Below are positions 9,823-19,875 of a DNA stretch of 64,000 bases, in pieces. How positions within the stretch are numbered: the first letter of the stretch is position 1; the number at the start of each line of letters is the position of its first letter. The DNA lies in NCBI GenBank assembly GCA_905221435.1, contig CAJNDD010000008.1:1-64000 (forward strand), written 5' to 3'. The DNA is from a bacterium (GTDB taxonomy: Bacteria; Bacillota; Bacilli; Lactobacillales; Streptococcaceae). The translations under genes and the position numbers were made by a program. The notes beneath the pieces are model-generated. The model was not told where the DNA came from, made no database searches, and saw nothing but the letters and a program-made list of their open reading frames with translations.

Positions 9823-10953
9823 CTACTCTGCTGCCTTCTTTTTCAAGAAACTAGAGACCGCATCTACCCCAATGGCTAAGGCTTCTTCCTTGGGACTCAT
9901 CTGAGGATGATGAAGGGCGTAGGGGCTATCGATACCTAGCCAGAACATAACGCCATCTACCTTCGAAAGGAGATAACCAAAGTCCTCACCAGTCATAGCA
10001 GGCTCGATATCAATCAACTCGATTCCGTCTTTCTCTTCAAAGAAGTTCATCAGTTCACGCGCCAAGGCTGGATTATTCTCAACAGGTAGGTAGCCACCTT
10101 GCTTGAGTTCTACTTCGACTTCCATATCAAAGGCTACTGCAACCCCTTCTGCAACTGTCTTGACTCTTTTTTGTACTAGGAGGCTCATGTCCTGGGTCAA
10201 GGCGCGAATGGTTCCGTGTAAAAATGCTGTGTCTGTAATGACATTGTTGGTTGTTCCAGCTTGGAAAACACCAAAGGTCACCACCGCTCCCTCGATTGGA
10301 TTGACATTGCGGCTGACCACTGACTGCACCTGGGTCACAAAGTAACTAGCAGCCACCAAGGCATCATTGGCTTCATGCGGGAATGCTGCGTGCCCGCCTT
10401 TTCCTTTGAAACGAATCTTCACCTCACAAGTCCCTGCAAAAAGTGTGTGAGTATTGGTCGCGATCTGTCCAACCTTCAGATCCGGACGAACATGAAGGCC
10501 ATAAAATTGGTCTGGCAACCAATCTCCAAAAGCGCCATCCTCATACATGAGCATACCACCGGCTTCATTTTCTTCAGCAGGCTGAAATAGGAAGAGCAAA
10601 TTATTCTTGGGTTGCTCCTCAAGGGCGCGTTCGAGACAGCCCAAGGCAATGGTCATATGAAAATCATGGCCACAGGCATGCATGCGACCTTGGTGCTGGG
10701 AAGCAAAAGGCAGGCCTGTTTGTTCGACGATAGGCAGGCCATCAATATCTGTCCGCCAACCAATGGTCTGCGCCGGCTGACTTCCCTGCAGGTAGACCAA
10801 AATCCCTGTTCGCCAAGTACGAATTTGAACAAAATCCTTGCCCGTAGTCAATTTTTCAATCACATCCAGCAAATAAGCCTGGGTCTTGAATTCCTCCAAG
10901 CCAATCTCTGGAATCTGGTGCAAATCTCGTCTAGTCTGAATCAAATCTAACAT
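9823..10953 (-). CDS. N-acetyldiaminopimelate deacetylase (M20 family)
   Basis: 376-residue M20 metallopeptidase-like amidohydrolase. Metal-binding motifs are visible: ACGHDFH (C94, H96), [10 protein letters not shown] (E127/E128) and a C-terminal LHHPQM histidine. In streptococci the gene next to dapH removes the acetyl group from N-acetyl-LL-diaminopimelate in the acetylated branch of the DAP/lysine pathway. That role is assigned from the family and the adjacent dapH gene; other M20 amidohydrolases look alike. AAAGGAGGATC lies just upstream. Confidence 0.88.
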   Translation of the reverse strand: MLDLIQTRRDLHQIPEIGLEEFKTQAYLLDVIEKLTTGKDFVQIRTWRTGILVYLQGSQPAQTIGWRTDIDGLPIVEQTGLPFASQHQGRMHACGHDFHMTIALGCLERALEEQPKNNLLFLFQPAEENEAGGMLMYEDGAFGDWLPDQFYGLHVRPDLKVGQIATNTHTLFAGTCEVKIRFKGKGGHAAFPHEANDALVAASYFVTQVQSVVSRNVNPIEGAVVTFGVFQAGTTNNVITDTAFLHGTIRALTQDMSLLVQKRVKTVAEGVAVAFDMEVEVELKQGGYLPVENNPALARELMNFFEEKDGIELIDIEPAMTGEDFGYLLSKVDGVMFWLGIDSPYALHHPQMSPKEEALAIGVDAVSSFLKKKAAE

Positions 10954-10978
10954 CTATCGATCCTCCTTTTGATAGAAG

Positions 10979-11010
10979 AAAGAGGCTGGAAAAAGGGTTC
11001 CGCCTCTTTT
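10979..11010. terminator. Hairpin between dapH and the deacetylase gene
   Basis: An 8-bp stem AAAGAGGC...GCCTCTTT with a long loop. The U-run is strong only on the plus strand, while both neighbouring genes are on the minus strand. It may be a weak terminator or processing site limiting read-through from dapH. Confidence 0.4.
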
Positions 11011-11016
11011 TTACTT

Positions 11017-11715
11017 TTACAAGGTACGAAGCGCATCCTCTAGCGCTGTTTTTTGTTGGGTTTGGGCATCAATTTCTTTGATGATACGAGCTGGAACACC
11101 TGCTACTACAACGTTTTCTGGAACATCTTGGGTAACAATAGCTCCTGCAGCGACAACTGAACCACTACCGATTTGGACTCCTTCAATAACCACTGCATTG
11201 GCACCGATAAGAACATTGTCTCCGACACGGACTGGTTCAGCGCTAGCTGGCTCAATCACACCTGCCAAAACTGCACCTGCACCAACGTGGCTGTTTTTCC
11301 CAACGATAGCACGGCCACCAAGGATGGCACCCATGTCAATCATGGTTCCAGCACCGATTTCAGCACCGATATTGATAACAGCTCCCATCATGATAACAGC
11401 ATTGTCACCAATTTCAACCTGGTCACGGATAATAGCACCTGGCTCGATACGTGCGTTGATAGCACGTTTATCTAACAAAGGAACTGCAGAATTACGAGCA
11501 TCTTGCTCGACAACATAGTCGTGATTTTCTACTAAACCTTCGAGAAGCGGAGCCACGTCCTTCCAGTCTCCAAATAAGACATTCCCTAGTTTGACAACAG
11601 AGCTTGGTACAGCAGTTGCAAGTTGCCCTTCAAAGGTTACTTTGACACTAGTTTTCTTTTCAGCATTGGCGATAAATTGGATAATTTCTTGAGCGTTCAT
11701 TTTTGTAGCAGTCAT
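11017..11715 (-). CDS. dapH: 2,3,4,5-tetrahydrodipicolinate N-acetyltransferase
   Basis: Acetyl-CoA-dependent acylation of tetrahydrodipicolinate, first step of the acetylase branch to meso-DAP and lysine. The 232-residue protein has a small N-terminal domain followed by hexapeptide repeats ([LIV]-G-x4), seen as runs such as [20 protein letters not shown], which build a left-handed beta helix; it should act as a trimer. The partner deacetylase is immediately downstream. AGGAGGCGCC precedes the ATG. Confidence 0.95.
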   Translation of the reverse strand: MTATKMNAQEIIQFIANAEKKTSVKVTFEGQLATAVPSSVVKLGNVLFGDWKDVAPLLEGLVENHDYVVEQDARNSAVPLLDKRAINARIEPGAIIRDQVEIGDNAVIMMGAVINIGAEIGAGTMIDMGAILGGRAIVGKNSHVGAGAVLAGVIEPASAEPVRVGDNVLIGANAVVIEGVQIGSGSVVAAGAIVTQDVPENVVVAGVPARIIKEIDAQTQQKTALEDALRTL

Positions 11716-11754
11716 AGGCGCCTCCTGGTTCGTTATAATGATACCTATTCTACC

Positions 11755-11778
11755 AAAAAAGGCTTCAAATTTGAAGCC
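11755..11778 (-). terminator. Terminator of the EamA-family gene
   Basis: On the minus strand GGCTTCAAATTTGAAGCC, an 18-base perfect palindrome (11778-11761), is followed by six T. It sits between the EamA gene and dapH. Confidence 0.85.
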
Positions 11779-11799
11779 TCAACTATCAAATAATCATCT

Positions 11800-12711
11800 T
11801 TACTTGGCTTGTTTTGCTTCTTCTACAGATAAGAAAATCATCGGAACGATAATCAACACCATAGCCAAGGCCAAAAAACCATCCATGACCAATCCCAGAA
11901 AAAGAACACTTAATAAAGCTGAAGAGAGCGGTTCGCTGGCACTCACCACCGATACCACCAGCGGGGAAACGAGGGACACGGCCTTCATAGATAGGAAGAA
12001 AGCAAAAGCAGTACCAAACACGGCAATCGTCAGACAAATCAGCACACTGACCAGATCCACTTGAAAACTTATCCGATAAATAGGGTAAAGGAAATTACTA
12101 AAGAGTCCTGCCAGAATCATCCCCCAACCAACAGTCGGAACGAAACCGTAGCGCCGTGCAAAGCGTTGGGGAAGGATAACATTAAACATGACCCCTACTG
12201 CACTGAGCAAACCTGTCACTAGAGCCAAAGGTGTCATGGATAACTGGGACAAATCCCCTTTTGTAGCCATCAAAAATACACCTAGCATGGCAATCAAAAC
12301 ATAGAAAACAGCTGTAATAGAAGCCTTCTTCTGGTAAATGATTCGATTGTAAAACAGGATAAAAACTGGGCTGATAAATTGCAAAATGGTCGCCGTCGTC
12401 GCATTGGAATACTCAACGCAGAGATAGAAGAAAAACTGCACAGAAAAAATACCTAGAATAGCATAGGCTAAAAAAGGTAGATAATTTTTCTTATCACGCC
12501 AGATGTCCAATAATCGAGTGCGCAACTGAAAGGCAGATATACCTAAAACCAAACTCCCCGCCACTAGTAAACGCATAGAAGTAATCCATCCAGAAGACAC
12601 TGGATAATGAGTGAAAAAATACTCTCCTAAAATCCCACAAATCCCCCAGATTAGGCCTGAGAGTAACGAGTATACTGTTCCCTTAACAATCTTTTTCTGA
12701 TAATGATTCAT
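11800..12711 (-). CDS. EamA/DMT-family transporter
   Basis: About ten hydrophobic segments arranged as two EamA repeats in 303 residues, as in drug/metabolite exporters (RhaT/YdcZ-like). The substrate cannot be inferred. I choose the ATG at 12711 (MNHYQKKIVKG) over an upstream in-frame TTG, which has no ribosome site. No Shine-Dalgarno precedes the ATG, and an extended -10 lies exactly six bases upstream, so the mRNA may be leaderless. It follows pbp1b divergence-free on the same strand and has its own terminator. Confidence 0.88.
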   Translation of the reverse strand: MNHYQKKIVKGTVYSLLSGLIWGICGILGEYFFTHYPVSSGWITSMRLLVAGSLVLGISAFQLRTRLLDIWRDKKNYLPFLAYAILGIFSVQFFFYLCVEYSNATTATILQFISPVFILFYNRIIYQKKASITAVFYVLIAMLGVFLMATKGDLSQLSMTPLALVTGLLSAVGVMFNVILPQRFARRYGFVPTVGWGMILAGLFSNFLYPIYRISFQVDLVSVLICLTIAVFGTAFAFFLSMKAVSLVSPLVVSVVSASEPLSSALLSVLFLGLVMDGFLALAMVLIIVPMIFLSVEEAKQAK

Positions 12712-12717
12712 ATTATT

Positions 12718-12726
12718 ATTGTAACA
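12718..12726 (-). promoter_or_regulatory. Promoter of the EamA gene, leaderless geometry
   Basis: Extended -10 TGTTACAAT (12726-12718) ends six bases before the ATG, which places the +1 at or next to the start codon. Confidence 0.5.
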
Positions 12727-12788
12727 CGAAACCAACAAAGAAAAAAGTAGCAACAAAGGGAAATTACTAACCTTGCTACTACTCTTTC

Positions 12789-15230
12789 TTAGCGATTAAA
12801 TAGACGTGAACGTCCTGAAGAACCACTTTGAGTACTTCCACTCGATCTTGTGCTTCCTGAACCACTGCTTGAACTTGGAGGAGTTACTGCAGGAATGCTT
12901 CCTAGAATGTTCTTCCAAGCATTTTGATAATCGGTATCGTTTCCTCCAATAGCGAAACGATAGGTGGTCACTGGGGCACCCTCTTTAGTAGCCCAGTAGC
13001 TCGTCACAGTGGAACCGGAAACGGTGACTTCTTTACCATTGATTGTGACCTTTCCAGGTTTCTCTCCTGTCGATTTGAGAACTTGTGACTTGGTCACACT
13101 TGAATCCAGATTAAAGCGCTCATTGCCCCATATGCCAGGTTCGGCTTGTTGAATAGCATTGACTAAGTGGGCCATATAGTTAGCATTGCGGTAGTGACCT
13201 GCTCCTTTGGCTAGTGGTCGGTTGTCATCGTGTCCTAACCAGCCCCCTAGAGTCAAGCGTGGCGTAGAAAGCATGAGCCACATATTTTCATCTTCATTGG
13301 TCGTACCAGTCTTTCCAATCCAGTCAGCACGAGCCAGACTTGGGTTGATAGAGGCCAAATCAGTCTGAAAGCTTGACGTAACTCGAGATGAAATGACATC
13401 ACGAAGTAGACTTTGCATGATGGTCGCTGTCGCTTTTGAATAAACTTGAACAGGTTGAGTTTTATATTCATAAATCACTTGTCCAGTCGTCGATTCGATC
13501 TTCGCAATCATATGTTTCTTGTGGTAGACCCCATTATTAGCCAAGGTCTGATACCCATTGGTATGCTGGGCAACTGTAACTTCAATCCCCCCACCCATCG
13601 GCAGACTTTCAATATCATATTCTGGGATTTCATAACCCATTTTTTCCATATAACCCTTGACATCAACACCCTTCTCTCGAAGTGTGCGATAAGTCCAGTA
13701 GGCTGGGATATTCCATGAATAATTGAGGGCCTCTCCCAAGGTCATCATGCCTGTACCAGGACTATTGACATACATGATGGGATTGCCGTTTGAAAAGTTT
13801 GTCGGGTAGTTAGACAAGATACTTGCGCTTCCCATCAAACCTTGATCAATGGCAATACTGTAAGCCAATATCGGCTTAGTAGTAGAAGCTGGAGAACGCT
13901 TGGTGTCGATAGCGTGATTGTTCTGATTCTCTTGATAATTACGACCACCAACAAATCCAAGAATAGCTCCCGTTTGGTTGTCCATAAGGACATTTCCTAC
14001 CTCAGGCTGGCCTGTCGAATCGTCTACCAGACTACCATAATTTGCCACTGCATTCTGCATTGCTGTATGAACTTTTTTATTAATGGTAGTGGTAATTTTA
14101 TAACCACCGTTTTCAATTTCCTTGGCTGCCAACTCACGATAAGCCTTCTGGATAGACTCATTCTTTAGTTCTTGGGCAGATACATGATCTCTCGCAACCA
14201 GATAGTCATACATCCGGTCTGTGGCTTCTGACAAGGTCGCAAAATAAAGATAATCACGTGAAGCAGTACTTACTCTACCTGATGGTAAGAAATCTTTTCG
14301 TACATCATAAGACTTATACTGCTCATAGTCTTTCTGACTCAAAGCACCTGTTCGATACATATTATAAAGAACATCTTTCCCACGCTTCAAACCGAGTGCC
14401 ATATCCTCATCACTCTTCAAGCTTCCGTCCGATTCATAAGGAGAATAACTAATCGGACTCTGTGGTAAACCTGCGATAAAAGCCGCTTGAGGTACCGTCA
14501 AGTCTGAAGCATCAACACCGAAAATTCCTTCTGCAGCTTGCTGGGCACCTGCAATATTTTGACCTTTGTGATTGCGACCAAAAGGAGCAATATTCAGATA
14601 GGTTGTCAGAATTTCGTCCTTGCTCATGACGCGCTCCAAGGCAAGAGCATCTACGATTTCTGTCGCCTTACGAGCTAAAGTTGGAGCATCTCCAACCACC
14701 TGCTGTTTGATGACCTGTTGTGTCAAAGTTGAGCCACCGCTGGATGAACCCAACCCCACAAGCGTCCCTAAAGTTGCACGAATAACAGCCTTTGGAACTA
14801 CGCCTTTATGCTCAGTAAAATGCTCATCCTCCGTCGCAATGATGGCCTTTTTTAGATTATCAGATATAGCATCTGATGCTACTGAAGTGCGCAATAAATC
14901 GCCCTCAATCGAAGCAATGGTGCTCCCATCAGCATAATAAATCTCCGAGATGGAAGTAATGTCTTTGACCCGGTTAACCAACTCCGCTGATTGAGGGATA
15001 GAGACCTTATCAAATAAGGCGACACCATAGCCCATCGCTACTCCAGCACCAAAAAATCCAGCTATAACAGCCAAGATGAAAAGCGTATTAAAGGTCACTT
15101 TAAAGCCATTCAAAATCTTGGAAAGAGTAGATATTACTCTAGATTTACTTAAGGCACTTGAACCTGAGACTCTTTTGCTTGATCTATTTTGGTTTATTAC
15201 CGTTTTTACTTCATTGTTTCTTTTTTTCAT
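12789..15230 (-). CDS. pbp1b: Bifunctional class A penicillin-binding protein 1b
   Basis: Polymerises and cross-links peptidoglycan. Of 814 residues, an N-terminal Lys/Arg-rich cytoplasmic tail and one membrane anchor (about 45-75) are followed by a GT51 glycosyltransferase domain ([19 protein letters not shown]) and a transpeptidase domain with S449 in STTK, SWN and KTGTT. The C-terminal tail is Ser/Gly-rich and low complexity, as in pneumococcal PBP1b. I place the start at 15230, because GAGG lies six bases upstream; the in-frame GTG four codons earlier overlaps that site. Confidence 0.96.
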   Translation of the reverse strand: MKKRNNEVKTVINQNRSSKRVSGSSALSKSRVISTLSKILNGFKVTFNTLFILAVIAGFFGAGVAMGYGVALFDKVSIPQSAELVNRVKDITSISEIYYADGSTIASIEGDLLRTSVASDAISDNLKKAIIATEDEHFTEHKGVVPKAVIRATLGTLVGLGSSSGGSTLTQQVIKQQVVGDAPTLARKATEIVDALALERVMSKDEILTTYLNIAPFGRNHKGQNIAGAQQAAEGIFGVDASDLTVPQAAFIAGLPQSPISYSPYESDGSLKSDEDMALGLKRGKDVLYNMYRTGALSQKDYEQYKSYDVRKDFLPSGRVSTASRDYLYFATLSEATDRMYDYLVARDHVSAQELKNESIQKAYRELAAKEIENGGYKITTTINKKVHTAMQNAVANYGSLVDDSTGQPEVGNVLMDNQTGAILGFVGGRNYQENQNNHAIDTKRSPASTTKPILAYSIAIDQGLMGSASILSNYPTNFSNGNPIMYVNSPGTGMMTLGEALNYSWNIPAYWTYRTLREKGVDVKGYMEKMGYEIPEYDIESLPMGGGIEVTVAQHTNGYQTLANNGVYHKKHMIAKIESTTGQVIYEYKTQPVQVYSKATATIMQSLLRDVISSRVTSSFQTDLASINPSLARADWIGKTGTTNEDENMWLMLSTPRLTLGGWLGHDDNRPLAKGAGHYRNANYMAHLVNAIQQAEPGIWGNERFNLDSSVTKSQVLKSTGEKPGKVTINGKEVTVSGSTVTSYWATKEGAPVTTYRFAIGGNDTDYQNAWKNILGSIPAVTPPSSSSGSGSTRSSGSTQSGSSGRSRLFNR

Positions 15231-15325
15231 GAATGTCCTCACTTTCTTTATTATACCATAAAAGGGAAACTTTCAATAAAATAGCCACTTTCTTCCCTAT
15301 TCTACTAGGCTATTGACCAAGTTTG

Positions 15326-15334
15326 TGATACAAT
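15326..15334 (+). promoter_or_regulatory. tyrS promoter
   Basis: Extended -10 TGATACAAT, with no convincing -35. It gives a leader of about 30 nt before tyrS. There is no room for a T-box. Confidence 0.5.
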
Positions 15335-15370
15335 AGGTAGAAACAATATTTTAAAAAGGAGAAAAGACAC

Positions 15371-16627
15371 ATGCACATTTTTGATGAGCTAAAAGAGCGT
15401 GGTTTGATTTTTCAAACGACTGATGAAGAAGCTTTACGCAAAGCCCTAGAAGAAGGTCAAGTTTCTTATTATACTGGCTACGATCCAACTGCTGACAGCC
15501 TTCACCTCGGTCACCTTGTCGCAATCTTGACAAGTCGTCGTTTGCAATTAGCAGGTCACAAACCTTATGCGCTCGTTGGCGGTGCTACAGGTCTCATCGG
15601 AGATCCGTCCTTCAAAGATGCTGAACGTAGTCTCCAAACAAAAGACACAGTAGAGGGCTGGGTCAAGTCTATCCAAGGACAACTTTCTCGTTTTCTTGAC
15701 TTTGAAAATGGGGAAAATAAAGCTGTCATGGTCAACAACTACGACTGGTTTGGCAGCATCAGCTTCATTGACTTCCTCCGTGATATCGGAAAATACTTCA
15801 CTGTCAACTACATGATGAGCAAGGAGTCTGTGAAAAAACGGATCGAAACAGGGATTTCTTACACTGAGTTTGCTTACCAAATCATGCAAGGGTATGACTT
15901 CTTTGTCCTTAACCAAGAGCACAACGTAACGCTACAAATCGGTGGTTCTGACCAGTGGGGAAATATGACAGCTGGTACCGAATTGCTTCGTCGGAAGGCT
16001 GACAAGACTGGTCACGTTATCACCGTTCCCCTTATCACTGATGCGACTGGTAAGAAATTTGGTAAATCAGAAGGAAACGCAGTCTGGCTCAATCCTGAAA
16101 AGACTTCTCCATACGAAATGTACCAATTCTGGATGAATGTCATGGATGCTGACGCTGTTCGCTTCTTGAAGATTTTTACATTCTTGTCACTCGATGAGAT
16201 TGAAGACATCCGTAAACAGTTTGAAGCGGCTCCACACGAACGCTTGGCTCAAAAAGTCTTGGCTCGTGAAGTCGTGACACTTGTTCACGGCGAAGAAGCC
16301 TACAAAGAAGCCCTCAATATCACAGAGCAACTCTTTACAGGAAACATCAAAAATCTTTCTGTCAAAGAGCTCAAACAAGGACTTCGTGGAGTGCCAAACT
16401 ACCAAGTACAAGCTGACGAAAATCTAAACATCGTGGAACTCCTCGTGTCATCTGGTGTGGTTAACTCAAAACGCCAAGCTCGTGAAGACGTCCAAAACGG
16501 AGCCATTTACGTAAACGGAGACCGTATCCAAGACCTTGACTATGTTTTGAGTGACGTAGATAAGCTTGAAAACGAACTGACTGTTATTCGCCGCGGGAAG
16601 AAAAAATACTTCGTTCTTACATACTAA
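15371..16627 (+). CDS. tyrS: Tyrosyl-tRNA synthetase
   Basis: Charges tRNA-Tyr. Class I signatures: HLGH in the HIGH position ([12 protein letters not shown]) and KFGKS for KMSKS. The C-terminal S4-like RNA-binding domain is present ([18 protein letters not shown]). At 418 residues it has the usual TyrRS length. AAAGGAG precedes the ATG. It is divergent from pbp1b. Confidence 0.98.
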   Translation: MHIFDELKERGLIFQTTDEEALRKALEEGQVSYYTGYDPTADSLHLGHLVAILTSRRLQLAGHKPYALVGGATGLIGDPSFKDAERSLQTKDTVEGWVKSIQGQLSRFLDFENGENKAVMVNNYDWFGSISFIDFLRDIGKYFTVNYMMSKESVKKRIETGISYTEFAYQIMQGYDFFVLNQEHNVTLQIGGSDQWGNMTAGTELLRRKADKTGHVITVPLITDATGKKFGKSEGNAVWLNPEKTSPYEMYQFWMNVMDADAVRFLKIFTFLSLDEIEDIRKQFEAAPHERLAQKVLAREVVTLVHGEEAYKEALNITEQLFTGNIKNLSVKELKQGLRGVPNYQVQADENLNIVELLVSSGVVNSKRQAREDVQNGAIYVNGDRIQDLDYVLSDVDKLENELTVIRRGKKKYFVLTY

Positions 16628-16634
16628 AAAAACA

Positions 16635-16667
16635 GACTGGGTGCATTTGCCATCCAGTCCTTTTTTT
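16635..16667 (+). terminator. tyrS terminator
   Basis: Stem GACTGG...CCAGTC (16635-16640 with 16554-style complement at 16654-16659) followed by a run of seven T. The T-run lies where the -35 of the next gene would be. Confidence 0.85.
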
Positions 16668-16675
16668 GCTAGACT
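16667..16675 (+). promoter_or_regulatory. rlmA promoter, leaderless geometry
   Basis: Extended -10 TGCTAGACT ends six bases before the rlmA ATG. There is no Shine-Dalgarno, and an in-frame TAA lies just upstream of the ATG, so no earlier start exists. Confidence 0.5.
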
Positions 16676-16681
16676 TAAACT

Positions 16682-17530
16682 ATGAATACAAACCTCAAAC
16701 CCAAACTCCAGCGCTTTGCTGCTGCTAGTGCCTTTGCCTGCCCCATCTGTCAAGAAAATCTGACCTTGGTAGAAACCAGTCTCAAGTGTAGCAATCGCCA
16801 TTCTTTTGACTTGGCAAAATTTGGCTATGTCAATCTGGCTCCTCAAATCAAGCAATCCGCCAACTACGACAAAGAAAACTGCCAAAACCGCCAACAAATC
16901 CTAGAGACTGGTTTTTATCAGAATATCTTAGAAACCATCTCAGACCTGCTTGCAAGACTAGAAACTGCCAAAACTATCTTGGATATCGGTTGTGGTGAAG
17001 GCTTCTACTCTCGTAAACTCCAAGAAAGGCACTCTGACAAGACTTTCTACGCCTTTGATATCTCAAAAGATTCCGTTCAAATCGCTGCCAAAAGCGAACC
17101 CAACTGGGCTGTCAATTGGTTTGTCGGCGATTTGGCTCGTCTTCCTATAAAAGATACCAGTATGGATATTCTGCTTGATATCTTCTCGCCTGCCAACTAT
17201 GGAGAATTTCGCCGCGTTTTATCCAAAGACGGTATCTTGATAAAGGTCGTCCCAACTGAAAACCACCTCAAGGAAATCCGCCAAATGGTGCAGAACCAGC
17301 TGACAAAGAAGGATTATTCTAATCAAGATATTAAGGAACATTTCCAAGAACACTTCCGTATCCAATCTCGTCAGATTGCTTCCTTAACAAAACCTATCTC
17401 GGCTGAGCAACGCCAAGCTCTGCTTGCCATGACACCCTTACTCTTTCACGTTGACCAAACCAAGGTTGACTGGAGCCAACTGACAGAGATTACCATCGAA
17501 GCAGAGATTCTGTTTGGGAAAGCATTGTAA
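16682..17530 (+). CDS. rlmA: 23S rRNA (guanine-N1)-methyltransferase RlmA(II)
   Basis: SAM-dependent methyltransferase acting on 23S rRNA helix 35 (G748 in the Gram-positive enzyme). The 282-residue protein has an N-terminal zinc finger (FACPICQENL...CSNRH, about residues 18-40) and a Rossmann methyltransferase core with motif I ILDIGCGEGFYS. It matches the RlmA/TlrB family in length and architecture; in pneumococci this methylation affects telithromycin binding. Its mRNA appears leaderless. Confidence 0.93.
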   Translation: MNTNLKPKLQRFAAASAFACPICQENLTLVETSLKCSNRHSFDLAKFGYVNLAPQIKQSANYDKENCQNRQQILETGFYQNILETISDLLARLETAKTILDIGCGEGFYSRKLQERHSDKTFYAFDISKDSVQIAAKSEPNWAVNWFVGDLARLPIKDTSMDILLDIFSPANYGEFRRVLSKDGILIKVVPTENHLKEIRQMVQNQLTKKDYSNQDIKEHFQEHFRIQSRQIASLTKPISAEQRQALLAMTPLLFHVDQTKVDWSQLTEITIEAEILFGKAL

Positions 17531-17551
17531 ATAAAACTTTCAGATAAGACA

Positions 17552-17578
17552 AAACCCGCACCTTCAAGGTACGGGTTT
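17552..17578. terminator. Convergent terminator of rlmA and malP
   Basis: AAACCCG-ACCTT with its complement AAGGT-CGGGTTT across a one-base loop. The A/T tracts on both sides suit both directions. Confidence 0.85.
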
Positions 17579-17592
17579 AAATTATGTAATTA

Positions 17593-19851
17593 TTAGTTCA
17601 AGTGCCAGATATCTTCGTTATACTGAGCGATTGTACGGTCAGATGAGAAGAATCCTGCTTTGGCAATGTTAACGATGACTTTATCCAACCATGCGTCACG
17701 GTCTTCGTAGTCAGCAAGCATTTGCTCTTTGACTTTGATGTAGTCTTCCAAGTCAAGGAGAGTCATGAACCAGTCTTTGTTGATCAATTCGTTGTAAAGA
17801 CGTTCCAAGCGTTCTTTCTTACCTACTGCAAGAACAGCATCGCTCACGATGAAGTCAACCAATGGTTTGATAGCTTCACGAGCATAGTATTCGCTTGATT
17901 TATAAGCTGATTTTGCGTAAAGGTCGATAACAGTTTCTGAATCTTCACCGAAGATGTAGATATTTTCGTCGCCAACCAACTCAGCGATTTCCACGTTAGC
18001 TCCGTCCATAGTACCAAGAGTCAAAGCTCCGTTCAACATGAATTTCATGTTACCAGTACCTGAAGCTTCTTTAGAAGCAAGTGAGATTTGTTCTGAGATG
18101 TCACATGCTGGGATAAGGAAGCTTGCTGCAGTAACGTTGTAGTTTTCAACCATTACGACTTGCAAGTGTGGAGCTACTGCTGGATCGTTTGCAATCACTT
18201 CTGACAAGCAAAGGATTAAGTGGATGATATCTTGAGCGATTGTGTAGGCAGGAGCTGCTTTACCACCAAAGAAGACTGTGATTGGACGAGCAGGGATGTT
18301 TCCAGCCTTGATATCAAGGTATTTATGAATCACGTACAAAGCGTTCATTTGTTGACGTTTGTACTCGTGAAGACGTTTGATTTGGATATCAAAGATAGAG
18401 TTTGTATTGATTTCCACGCCTTGATGTTCTTTCAAGTGACGAGCCAATTTACGTTTGTTGTGAGCCTTGATGCTTTCCAATTTTTCTTTGACAGCAGCCT
18501 TGTCTTCGTATGACAAGAGTTTTTCAAGCTCATCTGCTTCATGGTGCCAACCACGGCCAATAATCTCATCCAAGTAGTGAGACAAGCTTGGGTTAGCGTG
18601 CATGAGCCAACGACGGAATGTAATACCGTTTGTTTTGTTGTTGAATTTTTCTGGGTAAATGTCGTAGAAAGCTTTCAACTCTGAGTTCTTCAAAATCTCA
18701 GTGTGGAGAGCTGCAACCCCGTTTACGCTGTATCCGTAGTGGATATCCATGTGAGCCATGTGGACACGTCCACTCTCATCGATGATTTGAACAGCTGGAT
18801 CTTTGTATTCTGCTTTCACACGGCGGTCCAATTCTTTGATGATTGGTACCAAGTGAGGAACCACTTCTTCCAAGAATTCAAGAGGCCATTTTTCAAGGGC
18901 TTCAGCAAGGATTGTGTGGTTAGTGTAGGCAGTCATGCTACGTACGATTGAGATTGCTTCATCAAGTTCGATACCACGCGCAGTCAAGAGACGGATCAAT
19001 TCAGGGATAACCATTGATGGGTGAGTATCGTTGATTTGTACAACTGCGTAGTCCGCAAGGTCATGCAAGTTGCTTCCTTTTTCGATTGCTTCGTCGATGA
19101 TCAATTGCGCACCGTTTGAAACCATGAAGTATTGTTGGAAGATACGGAGCAATTCACCTTGACGATCACTATCATCTGGGTAAAGGAAAAGAGTCAAGTT
19201 GCGAGCGATATCTGTCTTGTCAAATTCGATTCCCTCTTTGATGATGGAAGAATCAACTGAATCCAAGTCAAACAAACGCAAGCGGTTTTTAGTAGCTGTC
19301 TTGTAACCAGGTACATCGATATCGTAAAGAGTAGATGTCAATGTGAAGTGTGCAAATGGCACTTGGTAGCTACGGCTTGAGCGAACCAACCAGTTTTGTT
19401 CTGTCAACCAAGCGTTAGGAATTGTTTCTTGTTGGTTGTTTTTAAGAACTTGTTGGAAAAGACCAAAGTGGTAGTTCAATCCAACACCGTCACCATTCAA
19501 ACCAAGTGTAGCGATTGAGTCGATAAAGCAGGCTGCCAAACGTCCCAAACCACCGTTACCAAGTGATGGTTCCAATTCTACTTCTTCGATTTCGATCAAC
19601 TCTTTACCTGCAGCTGCAAGTTCTTTTTTCACATCGTCGTAAAGTCCAAGGTTGATCAAGTTGTTTGACAAGAGTTTACCGATCAAGAACTCAGCTGAGA
19701 TGTAGTAAACTTTTTTCTTACCAGTGTTGACTGGTTTTTGGCTGCTAGCAAGCTTGCTGTAGTTAAGAAGAGCAAGGTAAAGCTCTTCATTGCTACATTC
19801 TGCAATGGTTTTATTGTAACGCTTTTGTACAAATTCGTTTAATGGTAACAT
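17593..19851 (-). CDS. malP: Maltodextrin/glycogen phosphorylase
   Basis: GT35 phosphorylase of 752 residues that releases glucose-1-phosphate from alpha-1,4-glucans. The pyridoxal-phosphate lysine is in the motif [15 protein letters not shown]-terminal [12 protein letters not shown] is also conserved. It is shorter than the about 800-residue glycogen enzymes because the N-terminus is abbreviated, as in MalP-type proteins of streptococci. It is the second gene of malQ-malP and has AGGAG before the ATG. Confidence 0.97.
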   Translation of the reverse strand: MLPLNEFVQKRYNKTIAECSNEELYLALLNYSKLASSQKPVNTGKKKVYYISAEFLIGKLLSNNLINLGLYDDVKKELAAAGKELIEIEEVELEPSLGNGGLGRLAACFIDSIATLGLNGDGVGLNYHFGLFQQVLKNNQQETIPNAWLTEQNWLVRSSRSYQVPFAHFTLTSTLYDIDVPGYKTATKNRLRLFDLDSVDSSIIKEGIEFDKTDIARNLTLFLYPDDSDRQGELLRIFQQYFMVSNGAQLIIDEAIEKGSNLHDLADYAVVQINDTHPSMVIPELIRLLTARGIELDEAISIVRSMTAYTNHTILAEALEKWPLEFLEEVVPHLVPIIKELDRRVKAEYKDPAVQIIDESGRVHMAHMDIHYGYSVNGVAALHTEILKNSELKAFYDIYPEKFNNKTNGITFRRWLMHANPSLSHYLDEIIGRGWHHEADELEKLLSYEDKAAVKEKLESIKAHNKRKLARHLKEHQGVEINTNSIFDIQIKRLHEYKRQQMNALYVIHKYLDIKAGNIPARPITVFFGGKAAPAYTIAQDIIHLILCLSEVIANDPAVAPHLQVVMVENYNVTAASFLIPACDISEQISLASKEASGTGNMKFMLNGALTLGTMDGANVEIAELVGDENIYIFGEDSETVIDLYAKSAYKSSEYYAREAIKPLVDFIVSDAVLAVGKKERLERLYNELINKDWFMTLLDLEDYIKVKEQMLADYEDRDAWLDKVIVNIAKAGFFSSDRTIAQYNEDIWHLN

Positions 19852-19875
19852 GTTTATGTGTCTCCTGATATTGTC

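Noticed and set aside
15250..15370. T-box riboswitch upstream of tyrS (also considered for hisS and aspS)
   Set aside because: Leaders are only about 30-80 nt and show no T-box sequence or terminator pair.
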